This document shows positions 20,482 through 30,701 of a DNA stretch of 64,000 nucleotides, piece by piece. Source of the DNA: Euglena gracilis (Eukaryota; Euglenida; Euglenophyceae; Euglenales); assembly GCA_039621445.1 (NCBI GenBank), contig CP154954.1:26052954-26116953 (forward strand), given 5' to 3'. Below the pieces are notes generated by a model that was not told the origin of the DNA, ran no database searches, and saw only the letters and a program-made list of their open reading frames with translations. A program made the translations under genes and the position numbers. The stretch's first letter is position 1. Every line of letters begins with the position of its first letter.

Positions 20482-20985
20482 TGTGAGTCAGGGGTGCTGA
20501 GTGCCCAAAACAACATAACCTAACCCAACCCAACCTGATGACTCTGCAGTTAGGATTAGGAAAATCTTATTAGGAATTTCAATCAGCTGACTCTATCTGT
20601 CCCTGTGCAGGGCTCTGTCTCTGTCACTCATTCTGTCAGTTGTTCAAGAATTATCTGGGATCAATTATCATCAATTGTTTGGACCAATCATTATCTTACC
20701 CTTGGTTTGGACTTCTGGACTTTGGTACTCTCTTCCTTTGTGGTTTGCTTGTATTGTGCTGTTGGATTTGTGGGATTTTTAAACTTTTGGCAAATACGAG
20801 GTGTGAAACTTTGAGCCAACCCACCTCATTTCACCCAAAACACCCTAAAAACAAAAGAAAATGCAATTTTTAAAACAGGCCGCGAGGGGAATTGAAATCA
20901 CCCTGGGCAGGGTAAAAGATCCTACGCAACGGGGTGCCGGCCCCGAGGGACTGGAAACTCCAGGGCAGGCACCACGGTTACAACA
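20482..20985 (+). repeat. Element A 3' LTR
   Basis: 504 bp; one difference from 8030-8533. It is followed by the GTGC target duplication and then by the resumed coding frame of element C. Confidence 0.93.
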
Positions 20986-21898
20986 GTGCCCATGGGCCCC
21001 CTCATGCCATCGATGGCATTCCCAAATGGAGAAGAATCAATGGTGAAGTTTGAAGATCAAAAAGAAGAAGAATCTGAAGATTCAAAAACATTTGTTATAT
21101 TGGCTGCTGCATCTGGTTGGGGGGGGCCCCGCAATGGCCCCCCAGTGCGCGGTATGGAAGCAGCTGGTGAACCTCACCATGCGGACACCACACACGACAA
21201 CACACCAACCCCCCGCCTGCCTGTCTGCACACCCCCCGAAGAAAACCCACCCGAAAAGAACCCGAAAAGAAGTAGACCCCCCCCGGGATTTTGAAACAGA
21301 ATCAGAATCTTCCTCGTCCACAATGACGAGGAAAAAAAGAATTTCTTCATGGTTCGGGACGGGTGTGCCGGAAAAAGTGCAAAAAAACCCAGAAATCACA
21401 CAAGGCGAATTTTCTGTGGAAAATGATTTACCTCGCCTTACCAGATTTACTGAAAGTTTGAAGGGGGAGTTGCAAAAAGAAGAAGCAAGTCAATTTTTTC
21501 AGGGGACAATTACGGATTTTGAAGTCCCAGAAGATTTTTTCTTGCAAAAATTTCCCCAATTTCAAGGGGAAACGCCAAAGCTTTTGGAAGCACCACAAAA
21601 TTTGCAAGTGGTGCCATTGCAAAGTGGAGGGGAGGTTACGATTTGTCAGCACGCACACATATTTCAGCAATTTCAGCAATCCCAACCAAGGATCCTTGGG
21701 GGTGGTGGTGATTTCCCCCCCATGATTGACGGTGTTCAAATTTTTGGCTGCCCCATTGCAAGTTTTGGAAGGGCAAACTTTTCCCGCTCTCATGGAAAAT
21801 CCACAATCCTGTGGGTTGGAGCGGTGTGGAGTCCCCCCAAAGATGGAATTTTACCCGCTTCCCCCCCAAGAAACGGGCGGGGGGGACGATTATTCTGA
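20986..21898 (+). pseudogene. gag: Element C Gag N-terminal region
   Basis: Continuation of the frame interrupted by element A at 8029. The acidic run before the insertion (about 7950-8029) resumes as PMGPLMPSMAFPNGEE and a Glu/Ser-rich run, ending at 21294. The frame at 21050-21898 then continues with Lys/Glu-rich and Phe/Gln-rich sequence. No catalytic domain. At least one frameshift. This is comparable in place to the variable N-terminal part of element A Gag. Confidence 0.5.
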
Positions 21899-22439
21899 AT
21901 TTTTGGAAAGCGGGACACCCATGCATGAGAGCCCCCCGGCTGAAAATTCACAAGTCCCCCCCGAGCCAATGGAGGAGGAGGGTGGGGATGCGGATCCTTG
22001 GGACGGATATTGGAAAAGATTTGAAGAAAGACTTAATTTTCTTGAGGGAAGACAAGAAACAATTTCTGGAATGTTAAATCAACATGTGGAGTTGGTCAAG
22101 AATGAAAGGAAACTTTATGAAAAGTTTTTTGACCAAATTTCTGGGAGGTTTCAAAACTTGGAGGAACAAATGGAGGTGGTATTGGGACAGATAGCAGCAA
22201 TGGAGGTGGACATTGACGAAAAAATGCGGGTGGAGTCACCAGAAAAGAAAATGGACTTTGCCCCCCGCACACCCAGCCCCCCCCCCCCCCCCCTCCCCCC
22301 CCCCCACCCCCCCCCCCCCCCCCCCCCCCCCCTCAAAACTTGGAAAGCTCACTTGAGCACCAAGATCAGATTTTGGCGCAAATTCGCCAAAAGTTTTCTC
22401 GTGATGAAAATGAGAAACGGCAAGAACTTTTTGGAGTGA
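21726..22439 (+). pseudogene. gag: Element C Gag coiled coil with polyproline tract
   Basis: A frame of 237 codons. Its useful part (from about 21880) is acidic, then a helical, coiled-coil-like stretch: RFEERLNFLEGRQETISGML and FQNLEEQMEVVLGQIAAME. A long C-run (about 22278-22332) encodes polyproline and is broken by single T or A bases. After it the homologous frame shifts to the one starting at 22340, probably through length change in the C-run. Confidence 0.55.
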
Positions 22440-23590
22440 AACGTCAAGTTTTGAGTTTGGGAAACGCAAGCCAAAAGGCCTTTGGTTCCATTTTGTCCAG
22501 GGTTGAAGATTTTCAGAAAGGCGTTTCCGCTCAAATTTTTGGAATTGAGCAAAAAATTGCGCGGTTGGAAAATCAGGGTGTGAATGAACGGGTTTTTGCC
22601 CAAGGTTTTGGAGTGGGGGGCCCATGTGGAGAAGCCTCCCCCCCCTCCCAAGCCATGAATTTGGATGGTCCATGGGGGCAAAATCCAAACACACCACCAA
22701 TGGGGAGGGAGACCCCCAACCCCGGCACCGCCGCTCTCGCGGTGCCCGGGGGCCCTTTTCCCCCCACCGTTGTGGTGGCGGTGCGGGAGGCCCCAACAGG
22801 ATCGGAAAGGTCAACAACGACGGCAACCCCCAGCACCAGCTATGGGTTGGGTTTTGGCTTTTTGGGTAGGAGGGAACTTCGACCACCCAAGCAGGCGGAG
22901 ACCGATACCCTCTCAATCCCCTCTCGAGAGGTGAGTGGGTTGGTTTTCGAAAATTTTCAAAACATCCCCCCCCTCGCTCCCTACTCGGGCAACCTAGGCC
23001 CAGAGGTAGGGGGAGCGGCTTTTTCGGGCAACGGTGTTGGGGTGGCGGTCTTGCCCAAAGGGGAGGAGCACCATAAGGTGGTCTCTACCCCCTGTTGGCA
23101 AAGCCACACCCTACACGTTCCCGTGACCCAACCCCCACCAGTTTCTCTCCCCCTCGCTCAGAATTTGGTTTCCCACGGTCCCGTGCAAGTAGGTCCCCCC
23201 GGTGCACAAGCACCTTTCACAAGTGAGGTACCCCCTTCATGTGCCCCCCCCACCATCAACGTGTTGGGCTTTCCCGTCGAATCAACCCAAACAGGTCCGA
23301 CCGTTGTTGCTCCGGTGCAAATTTTACCCATTGGGGTGGGGGCGGGGATGGGGGGGGGAGGTGACGCCCATTTTGGAAGCCAAAATCCAATTTTTGTTGG
23401 ATCCCCCTTGAGTGCCATGGTGGCAAAAGAGGCAAAACTTAAAAAAATTTCTGGCCACGCCGAAGATTGGCCTGATTTTCGCTTTCGTTGGAAAGAATAT
23501 GTGCAAGGACTTTCTAGAGGTCCAACCGACGACCAAGACCTCTTTTCACTTTTGATTTCCTCCAAAATGAAACCGATGGAGACCGTTTGA
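22340..23590 (+). CDS. gag: Element C Gag middle region and capsid start
   Basis: 416 codons. The N-terminal third is a coiled coil (DQILAQIRQKF, VEDFQKGVSAQIFGIEQKIARLEN). The middle is Pro/Gly/Thr-rich and probably disordered. The end enters a capsid-like helical domain (KISGHAEDWPDFRFRWKEYVQGLSRG), comparable to NFADFAVKFPMYLQ in element A. The frame stops at 23590 in mid-domain, but the next 150 bases keep Gag-like wording in another frame (FQQAWDLLEKENLSG). Confidence 0.6.
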   Translation: MESSLEHQDQILAQIRQKFSRDENEKRQELFGVKRQVLSLGNASQKAFGSILSRVEDFQKGVSAQIFGIEQKIARLENQGVNERVFAQGFGVGGPCGEASPPSQAMNLDGPWGQNPNTPPMGRETPNPGTAALAVPGGPFPPTVVVAVREAPTGSERSTTTATPSTSYGLGFGFLGRRELRPPKQAETDTLSIPSREVSGLVFENFQNIPPLAPYSGNLGPEVGGAAFSGNGVGVAVLPKGEEHHKVVSTPCWQSHTLHVPVTQPPPVSLPLAQNLVSHGPVQVGPPGAQAPFTSEVPPSCAPPTINVLGFPVESTQTGPTVVAPVQILPIGVGAGMGGGGDAHFGSQNPIFVGSPLSAMVAKEAKLKKISGHAEDWPDFRFRWKEYVQGLSRGPTDDQDLFSLLISSKMKPMETV

Positions 23591-23789
23591 GGCTCCTAAG
23601 GGGGACGGGAATGATCACAAATTTTCAACAAGCTTGGGATTTGTTGGAAAAAGAAAATTTAAGTGGGGCAGGAAATTGTGCAAGGCAAAAATTTGAAGAA
23701 ATTCGCCTCAAGTACAAAAACGACCTAACCAGGGAGGATTGAAAACGTTTTGAGACAGATCTTCTCATATTGAGAAATTTTGCAAAGAT

Positions 23790-24557
23790 GTGACCGACGC
23801 CGACGCGTATCGGGTTCTAAGACGGGAAATTCCCAAATTTTACAACGAGAAAATTGTCAGGGAACAAGAACGGGGAAGTGATTTTTTTAACGTGGTGGAG
23901 GTAAAAAATTTGCCCTTGGTGGATGCCCACCAAGTGCGAGGAGCTTTGGTGAGTGCGTTGGAGGGAGCCACGTTAAATTTTGTCTCCGTGGTGTTTTTGG
24001 GGACGCATTTTGAGGTGACGGTTGGGTCGGCAAGGGAGAAAAATTTGCTTCTTTCACTCAATGGACGAAATTTGTAAAACGGGCAAAAATTGCAAGTTTC
24101 CCCCAAAGAATTTCAACTACCCCCCACGGAAATCATGGGAATGATGCACAAATGGCTCACGCAAAAGGAGCAAGCCGTTGAATTTAAGCGGCGTGGTTCC
24201 CCCCCGGAACGGAATCAAACCCCCCAACGGATGAGTGTGACAGAAATTTCCACGGGAACGGAAAATGAGAATTTTTCTCAAAATTCTCAAACGAGAAAGG
24301 AGGGGGGGGACACATCAAAAATTTCGAATCCCACCGTTTCCATTCAAAAAGTGGAAGAAGCACCACTCCCTACCCCCACCCCCACAACAAAAAGCAATGA
24401 AGGTGTAATCAGAGCACCGTGTGAACGTTGTGGTAAGATGGGGCATATTGCCGCTAAGTGTTGGGCAAAATTTCCGGAATGCAAATCAAGGCCTCCCCGC
24501 ACGAAATTTTGGGCCCCAAGCCCAAGGGGGGGGAGGACGCGGCAAGGGGGGTGGTAA
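23790..24557 (+). pseudogene. gag: Element C Gag C-terminal region with CCHC zinc knuckle
   Basis: One frame interrupted by a TAA at 24075-24077. The part before it (VKNLPLVDAHQVRGALVSALEG...) matches a small domain near the end of element A Gag in order and spacing. The part after it contains CERCGKMGHIAAKC, a C-x2-C-x4-H-x4-C nucleocapsid knuckle (about 24421-24462), the RNA-binding signature of Gag. A G-run at about 24526 then throws the frame. In the next frame a Gly/Lys-rich tail (GKG repeats, about 24540-24660) parallels the tail of element A Gag. Nonsense and frameshift mutations make it non-functional as it stands. Confidence 0.7.
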
Positions 24558-24639
24558 AGGCAATTTTGGAGGAAAAGGTTGGCAAGCTTTCAAGGGCCAA
24601 GGAAAGGGTGGTGGCAAAGGAGGAAAAGGAAAAGGGGCC

Positions 24640-25050
24640 AAGCAAAGCCGGCAGTCAAAAAAACCAAAAAAAACAAAAAACGGTTTTTTTTTCGTTTTTT
24701 TTGTGTTTTTTTTAAAAAAACAAAAAAAAACGCCAGCGGGGGTATGGTGGAAAAAAAAACTTTTCATTTTTTTTGGGCAGTTCCCAACATGATCTTGGAA
24801 TTGTTGCATTTTTTTCTGTCACTTTTATAGCTATTTTCTCAACCAACCTCTTTTGCCCATGCTTCAAAGGTCAATACAAAACCGAGGAAAGGGGGGTTTG
24901 CATGAGTGTGGTGTTTTTTGTTTGAGTTTTTCCGTTGCCGGCGACTTGGCGCTTGATTCGGCCGGTTTTTTAAAAAAAACGTTTTTTTTTTGCCGTTTTT
25001 TTCAAAAAAAAACGTTTTTCGTTTTTTTTAAAATAAAATAAAAACGCCAG
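24640..25050. other. A/T-homopolymer stretch between gag and the antisense methyltransferase
   Basis: Long runs of A and T alternating with CGTTTT and CCGTTT words, which can fold on each other (about 24660-24780 and 24970-25040). No gene. It forms the 3' flank of the antisense methyltransferase and could carry termination signals for both strands. Confidence 0.4.
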
Positions 25051-25795
25051 CTCTGGGGGGTCAACACCGAACCCTCCACCTTTGGAATATGCCTGTCCTC
25101 CAAACGCTTCCCTTGCACCAAAAGTTTGACCAAATTTTCAGGGACTCGATATTTTTGGTTTAGAGTCACTCCATAATTGTTTCCACCCAAACGGTGAATG
25201 TGTCTTTTGGTACCGGGGATGGTGAACTCACACCAAAAACCCGGACACAAACGGTTTTGCAACCCCTCCACCGTTCCCCAAATACGGGTGGGCTTTTTGT
25301 AGCCCCAAGGGCTAAATTGGCAATAATCAACATCCAAAAAATTCAGCCCTTCCATAAATTCACGGTCCTTCAAAAGGACCGTGAAAAGGGATTTTCAATG
25401 TACCATTGGGGGGGTTGTAGAAAATTGATGATGGAAAGTGTCCTTTTTGCAAGAGAATCGGCATACTCCAAGTTCCTTTCACGTGTGGTGAGACTTTGGC
25501 TATATTCCGTACAATGAATGGATGCGAAAATCAAGTCCACGTCCCCTTTTTTGAGAAATTTTTCCAAAGGCCATGTCAAAATGTCGGCCAAAATGTGGGG
25601 CTTTGCACGGGGGTTCACATCTAGTGTCAAAACCTCAAACCCACATTTTTCAAGCGTTTTTGCAACAGATTTTGTTCCTGAAAATAAGTCCAAAGCCTTT
25701 GGCTTCTTGGATGACAAAAATTGTTTGACTTTTTCCATGGAAATGTTTGACGGTAGCGCAAAAATTTTCTGCGACAAATTTTGCGTGGGGGGCAC
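25002..25795 (-). pseudogene. Element C antisense cytosine-C5 methyltransferase, frameshifted
   Basis: Read right to left in two frames (25795-25370 and 25373-25002). The first has LDLFSGTKSVAKTLEKCGFE (SAM motif), VLTLDVNP, the catalytic-loop equivalent ASIHCTEYS (His-Cys at 25511-25516), and WYIENP. The second resumes with DREFMEGLNFLDVDYCQFSPWGYKKPTRIWG. The layout is co-linear with the methylase of element A, so the two are homologous. The usual Pro of the Pro-Cys pair is His, and one frameshift falls just after ENP, so it is probably inactive. It lies between gag and protease but on the opposite strand, so it would need its own promoter. It may have been inverted, or may be an independently expressed gene. 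Confidence 0.75.
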
Positions 25796-25924
25796 TTGGC
25801 CACTTCCCCTTAGGCACTCCCTGCCCCCCTAACACGAGGGGTACCCACCCTTGGCCCCAGCTAACGACTAATGACCGACCAGATTTGTACATGCACGAAA
25901 AAGAAATTGTTTTAACTTAAAACG

Positions 25925-26911
25925 GTGAAAGTTTCAGAATTGGGTCAATTAACCAAAACATCAGGTCGAACGCAATTGGTGATGGCGGTTCATGTTACGG
26001 CACACGATGGTTCACACAACATTTTGAAGGCTTTGGCTGACACGGGTGCCCAAACAAATTTGGTGAGATTGGGACTTTTTGAAAAATTGATGGTCCCCGC
26101 AAAAGAACCTTTGAGGTTGGTCACCGTGAAAGGCGATTCCCTACCGGGTGGGGAGCACGAGTTGGAGCTAAAATTGAAATTTTTGGCACAAAAAAAGGGG
26201 ACTACGGAAAATGCCCCCCTGGAAATTTGTGGAATTTTCCACGAGGCAGAAATTCACGTTGACCTGATTTTGGGGTTTCCATGGATGTGGAAAAATAAAT
26301 TGGGAGTGTTGCCCCACGAAAATGGACTTTTTGCCGACAACGACGGAGTGCGGTACATACGGAGTTGGCCTTTGAAGGAAATTGACGTTGCTCATTTTTT
26401 GATTGAAGAGAAACCTGAGGGGAGGGTTGAAACGGATATTATAGACACTACCCCCCGGTTCAAAAGTGAAAGATTTTCCCAGAGAATTTCACGAAAAGTG
26501 AAAAGTGATGGATTTGTGCAAAATTCTTCCCCCCGTTCAAAGAGAGGGGAAAAAAAATGGGTTCAACGGCCTATCGACGAAAATTTTCAGCTTGCCGACT
26601 TTTCCCAAGGCACAAAATCCGACTTGTTCGATTCACGACCCGAAATTTCAGTTGGGCAAGTGTGGGAGGTGGAAAAATTTCAGTTTCATGTTCCAAGTTT
26701 TGTCGGAGAGAAAAACGAGGAACTAAGTGAGGAGGAATTAATGGAGGTGTGTGAACGGTTAAGGGAATCGGTTAAAGGTGGAACTAACGAAATCGGGATA
26801 ATTTCCACTCACTCGGAGCCGAGTGAGTGGGGTGAGTTCCAACCTTTGGTCGATGAGTTGCGCAAAAAAATTTTGAGGATTACAAAGATTTGGTTTTTGG
26901 GGATGAGGTGA
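25925..26911 (+). CDS. pol: Element C protease and linker
   Basis: The retropepsin active site is ALADTGAQTNLV (about 26033-26068), and the flap and C-terminal motif is VDLILGFPWM (about 26258-26290). These are the two halves that appear in separate frames in element A, so here the protease is whole. A charged linker without recognisable domains follows. The frame ends at 26911 in a short Arg-rich tail, where homology passes to the RT frame starting before 26890. A single frameshift near 26880-26911 explains this. First ATG at 25925; no upstream in-frame methyltransferase as in element A. Confidence 0.8.
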   Translation: MKVSELGQLTKTSGRTQLVMAVHVTAHDGSHNILKALADTGAQTNLVRLGLFEKLMVPAKEPLRLVTVKGDSLPGGEHELELKLKFLAQKKGTTENAPLEICGIFHEAEIHVDLILGFPWMWKNKLGVLPHENGLFADNDGVRYIRSWPLKEIDVAHFLIEEKPEGRVETDIIDTTPRFKSERFSQRISRKVKSDGFVQNSSPRSKRGEKKWVQRPIDENFQLADFSQGTKSDLFDSRPEISVGQVWEVEKFQFHVPSFVGEKNEELSEEELMEVCERLRESVKGGTNEIGIISTHSEPSEWGEFQPLVDELRKKILRITKIWFLGMR

Positions 26912-27447
26912 AGCCCAACCCCCCCGTGAGAGGACCGCATTGTGAGGCCCGTATTTTTTTGAAGCCGGGCGCCCAACCAAAAAAGCAAAGACCGATGCAA
27001 CTCATGGGTGAAAGGTTGGATGCAATGAAGGCAATAACCACGGAATGGTTAAGGCAAGGTAAGGTGGAGCCTTGTGAGGGTCCATGGGGTATGCCCTCGT
27101 TTCCCGTGAAAAAAGTGCATGTACCCCCCACAGCCCCCTTACACAAAAAATGGAGGGGGGTGGTTGATGCCCGCTACATGAATTCCCAATGCATGGATGA
27201 TGCATACCCTTTACCCCGGGTGGAGGAGCCTTTGATTCGCCAAGGCAAAAAACAAATTTTTTCAACAATCGATTTGGTGGATGCTTTTCATCAAATCCCC
27301 CTCCACCCCGATTCAAGGCAAATTACCGCCACCTACACCCCAAGCAACGGTGCAATGGAAGGTGGTTGTAATGGGTTGGAAAAATGGTGTGCAATATTGT
27401 CAAAGGAATTTGGAAGCGACACTTGCCCCCGCACAAGAAATCGCTGA
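26890..27447 (+). pseudogene. pol: Element C RT fingers and palm, first part
   Basis: RT N-terminal half: KPGAQPKKQRPMQLMGER, then GMPSFPVKK, KWRGVVDARYMNSQ and STIDLVDAFHQIPLHPDSRQ (motif A). After about 27340 the frame departs from the family and the RT continues in the frame starting at 27281. A frameshift of one base in 27335-27350 separates the two halves, between motif A and the catalytic box. Confidence 0.8.
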
Positions 27448-29888
27448 TGGCTATATCGACGATATTCTCTTTGGTACCCCCCAAGAAAATTTGGGTACGG
27501 AACAACTTTTGAGAAGACACAATTCTGAAATTCGCACCATTTTGGACTTACTTCGTGAAAAACAATGGGTAGCCAGATTTTCGAAGTGCAAATTTTTCCA
27601 AAAGGAGGTTGAGTTTTTGGGCCATATTTTGAAAGATGGCCAAAGGAAACCTTCCCCCGGCAAATTGTTGGCCGTGGAAAAATGGGAGCTACCTCAAACT
27701 ATTACCGGTCTTCGTGCATTTTGTGGTTTTGCCAACCATTATTCTTCCTACATTGAAAAAATTTCTGAGTTGGCAGCCCCCCTCCAAGACAAACTTCGGG
27801 TTGGTCGTGCGGAGGGCAAGGCCGGTTCCAAAGTCCCGGTTAAGTGGGACGATGAAAGTATGAAATCTTTTGAGGAAACGAAAAAAGCGTTGGTTAAGGG
27901 GTTGTCGTTACAAGTCGTCGACCCCGACCGACCTTTTATTTTGAAGGTGGATGCATCGGGTAGGTCCATTGGTGCGGTGTTGGAACAACTTCCCGTAGGT
28001 GAGGTGGAATTAAGCAAGGAAAAGGCCATGGAAGGGAAAACGGTTCCCGTGGCATTTATGTCACGGAAACTGACCCCTTCCCAAGAAAAAACTTGGGACA
28101 TTAAGGATAAGGAGGCATACGCCGTTGTATCCGCCCTTCAAAAATGGGCAGGGTGGATAGGCCTACAACCGGTCCTCGTTTTGACGGACCACAAGGCCCT
28201 TGAGTCTTGGGTCACCGAGACTCTTGCGGACCCGGCGGGACCGTCAAGCCGAAGGGCACGGTGGCACCAAAAACTCAGCAAATTTTTGCTAAACGTAGCG
28301 TATGTACCTGGTAAGCAACACCTACCCGCAGATTGTATGACAAGGTGGGCTTACCCCGCATCACAAAGTTTTGCGGACGTTTCATGGCATGGGTCGGAGG
28401 AGGATGAAAGGAAAATGGCTGAAATTTTAGAAAATGAGAAAAAAATGGAACGAGCTTGCATGGTTGTTCGCTTGCACAAAAACGGTGAAGTTGTTGATTT
28501 TGATTTTTCACGGCAGATTTCGGTGTTGGAAAAAATGATCTCCCCTGTGGATACCATGGGCAATGAAGTGGAGGAAGGGGGGGAGACGGAAAACTTTCCC
28601 GGGCAGCATTTTCCCCTTGGTGGCCCTGAAAATCAAGGGGGGGAGGACGAAAATTTGTCCAAGGAACCTGTGATGCACCGGGATTGGTCCACTTTGTATG
28701 CACGGTGTGCGTATTTTAAGGATATTTGGGAGGAGGTACACAAACCGCATTCGGAAAATTGGCCTGAAAATTTTCAAATTTTGGACAACCGGCTATTTTT
28801 CCAAGGACTTTTGTGTGTACCCGCCGGTGTAACTGGACCTTTTGTCCGGGAGTACCACGCCCACGTGGGACATGTGGGTGGGGAAAGGTTGTGGTTGGAA
28901 ATGACAAAACACTTTCATTTTTCACCTTTGGTGGGGGCAAAAGAAATCACTTTGTCGGTTTCAAAAATGTGCGAAATTTGTCAAGCGCACAGCCCCCCAC
29001 GTTTTTCTTTGAAGGGGCCTTTGCGTCCCACCATCATACCACCATTTTTGGGGTCAAGTGTTTCGATCGACCTCTTTAACATGCCCCGTGTAAAATTTGA
29101 CGGGCAAGAATTTGATTGCATGGCGGTTTGTGTAGATCGCCTAAGCGGTTGGACAATAGTAACACCCCATAGGAGAAAAGGGTGTACGGCTAAGGCGGTG
29201 GCCAAGGAAATGTTTAATCGGTGGTTGGATTTATTTGGCTTGCCAACGGTCATCACGAGTGACCAAGGCCCCCAATTTTCAGGGGCATGGTGGCTCACGA
29301 TGTGCGGTTGCATGGGGATACGAAGCGCAAAGGCGCAAGCGTATCACCATCAAGCCAACGGTAGGGCGGAAGTGCAAGGAAAAGAATTCAAAACTTGGCT
29401 AAGGAAAGTTTGCGACGAGATGGACACAAATTGGGTTGAAATTTTGCCATTGGTGAGGAGGAAATTTCATAACATCCCTGGGCCAAGTGGCTTATCCCCC
29501 TACGAAATTGTTTTTGGACGAAACATGCTATTGGCCGGTTTTCCTCGTCCCATTCCCCGCGAAGCGGAGGAAGCTTCAGATTTTTTCAAAAGAATGTCCG
29601 AGTTGGATTCAAAAATTGCTGAAAAATTGAACGCCCTTCATTTACAACGTTTTGGGGCTTTGAACTCTCAAAGGGCTGAAAAACCAATTTTGGACATTGG
29701 GCAGAAAGTTTGGTATTTGCGTCCATCCAATTTGCAAGCAAACTTGAAAAGCCGTTGGTTGGGTCCTTGTGAGGTCAAACGACGTTTGTGTCAAGGTTCA
29801 TACCAGGTTGAGGTGAAACCTGGTATAATGCAAAGCGTGCACATCACACAATTGAAATTGCATGTGGAAGACAAATTCGTTGGAGAAC
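27281..29888 (+). pseudogene. pol: Element C RT end, RNase H and integrase, cut by element B
   Basis: Homology starts near 27345 with VVVMGWKNGVQYCQRNL. YIDD is at 27452-27463, and the RT thumb follows as FLGHILKDGQRKPSPGK. RNase H is KVDASGRSIGAVLEQ, KEAYAVV and LTDHKALES. The integrase zinc finger is EYHAHVGH...CEICQ, and its DDE core is SIDLFNMP, TSDQGPQF and NGRAEVQGKE. The C-terminal barrel reads WLGPCEVKRRL. The frame runs on to 29953, but everything after 29888 is LTR of element B. The missing chromodomain end is found on the other side of B at 47604-47884. Catalytic residues are intact; the breaks are the frameshift upstream and the insertion. Confidence 0.9.
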
Positions 29889-30321
29889 AGTGTACGTCCC
29901 ACCCCGGCTTTTCTACTTATGCTTTCCTCCCGAAAAGCCTGTGGGGGGAGTAACAATAAAATTTGCTTCCCTTTTCCCCTTTTGAATGCAAAGCACACAA
30001 GCAGAAGAATTGGTGGGACCGCAGTCCCTTATATGAAAGTGACTTTCGCTCTTTCGAGCTTTGTAAAAGAAAGAAATAAAACTTGTATTCAAATGGGACT
30101 TCGCCCTCAGTATTCTAAAAGAGAATTGCAAAGCACCAAACCCAATAACCTTGAATTAGGAACCAGTTACTTTCGCTAAGCTTTCGCTAGCTCTGAGACT
30201 CTCTCTTTGTCTTATGGTTTTAACCATGCCACTGTGTACGGCCCGGCCGTAGCCAGGTTGTAGGCCGTAGCCCCTTGTATCTGGTACACAGTGCCATGGC
30301 AGAATGGCTGCCTGGTACACA
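29889..30321 (-). repeat. Element B 3' LTR
   Basis: 433 bp. In the sense direction it begins TGTGTACCAGG and ends GTACACT. No difference seen from 47166-47598 on side-by-side reading. It includes a GGC-CGTA-GCC mini-hairpin of the family found through the element. Confidence 0.92.
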
Positions 30322-30701
30322 TCCCCCTCCCAGGGCTCTGCCCGATTTCCCTTCTGGACCAGGCCAGTCGGGATGCCAGGCACAGTCCCAGGTTCAGGGA
30401 GACAGTACCAGGATACCATGGTCTGGTTCCCAATTACGGTTACCTTGTTTGGAGCACAAAGCGCAAAAGAATTCTGACGCGCATGCTGTGCTTTGTGCGT
30501 CTTCTTACTTGACACCGTAGTGTCCTTGTGGTCTTGAATCTTCGCGATCAACATGTTATCCACCGAACTTAAGGCGATTCCGCCATTGTGTCTTGGGACG
30601 GCGTTGAAGGCGATGATGAAATGCGTATACACGCTCGAGACTTCGCTCATTGTGGACTACGCCCATTTCAGCCGAAGCTGATTGTACGAGACAGGAAACC
30701 C
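30322..30701 (-). other. Element B polypurine tract and 3' untranslated region
   Basis: Directly next to the LTR the sense strand reads CCTGGGAGGGGGA (complement of 30322-30334), a polypurine tract. The remaining 370 bases up to the stop of the large frame contain no gene. Confidence 0.65.

Larger units (their letters stand above)
8030..20985 (+). mobile_element. Ty3/gypsy chromovirus with two methyltransferase domains (element A)
   Basis: 12,956 bp with 504-bp LTRs (8030-8533, 20482-20985) that differ at a single base and end TG...CA. The flanking 4-bp duplication is GTGC (8026-8029 and 20986-20989). It is inserted in the leader/gag of element C. The order is Gag, adenine-methyltransferase-like domain, cytosine-C5 methyltransferase, protease, RT, RNase H, integrase, chromodomain, then a long 3' untranslated region. 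The LTRs suggest a very recent insertion, yet Pol has frameshifts near 14650 and 15955 and a stop at about 16060. So this copy is probably defective, or the assembly has indel errors. Confidence 0.93.

Noticed and set aside
29889-29953. Last 21 codons of the element C integrase frame
   Set aside because: They read into the LTR of element B and are not part of the original protein.
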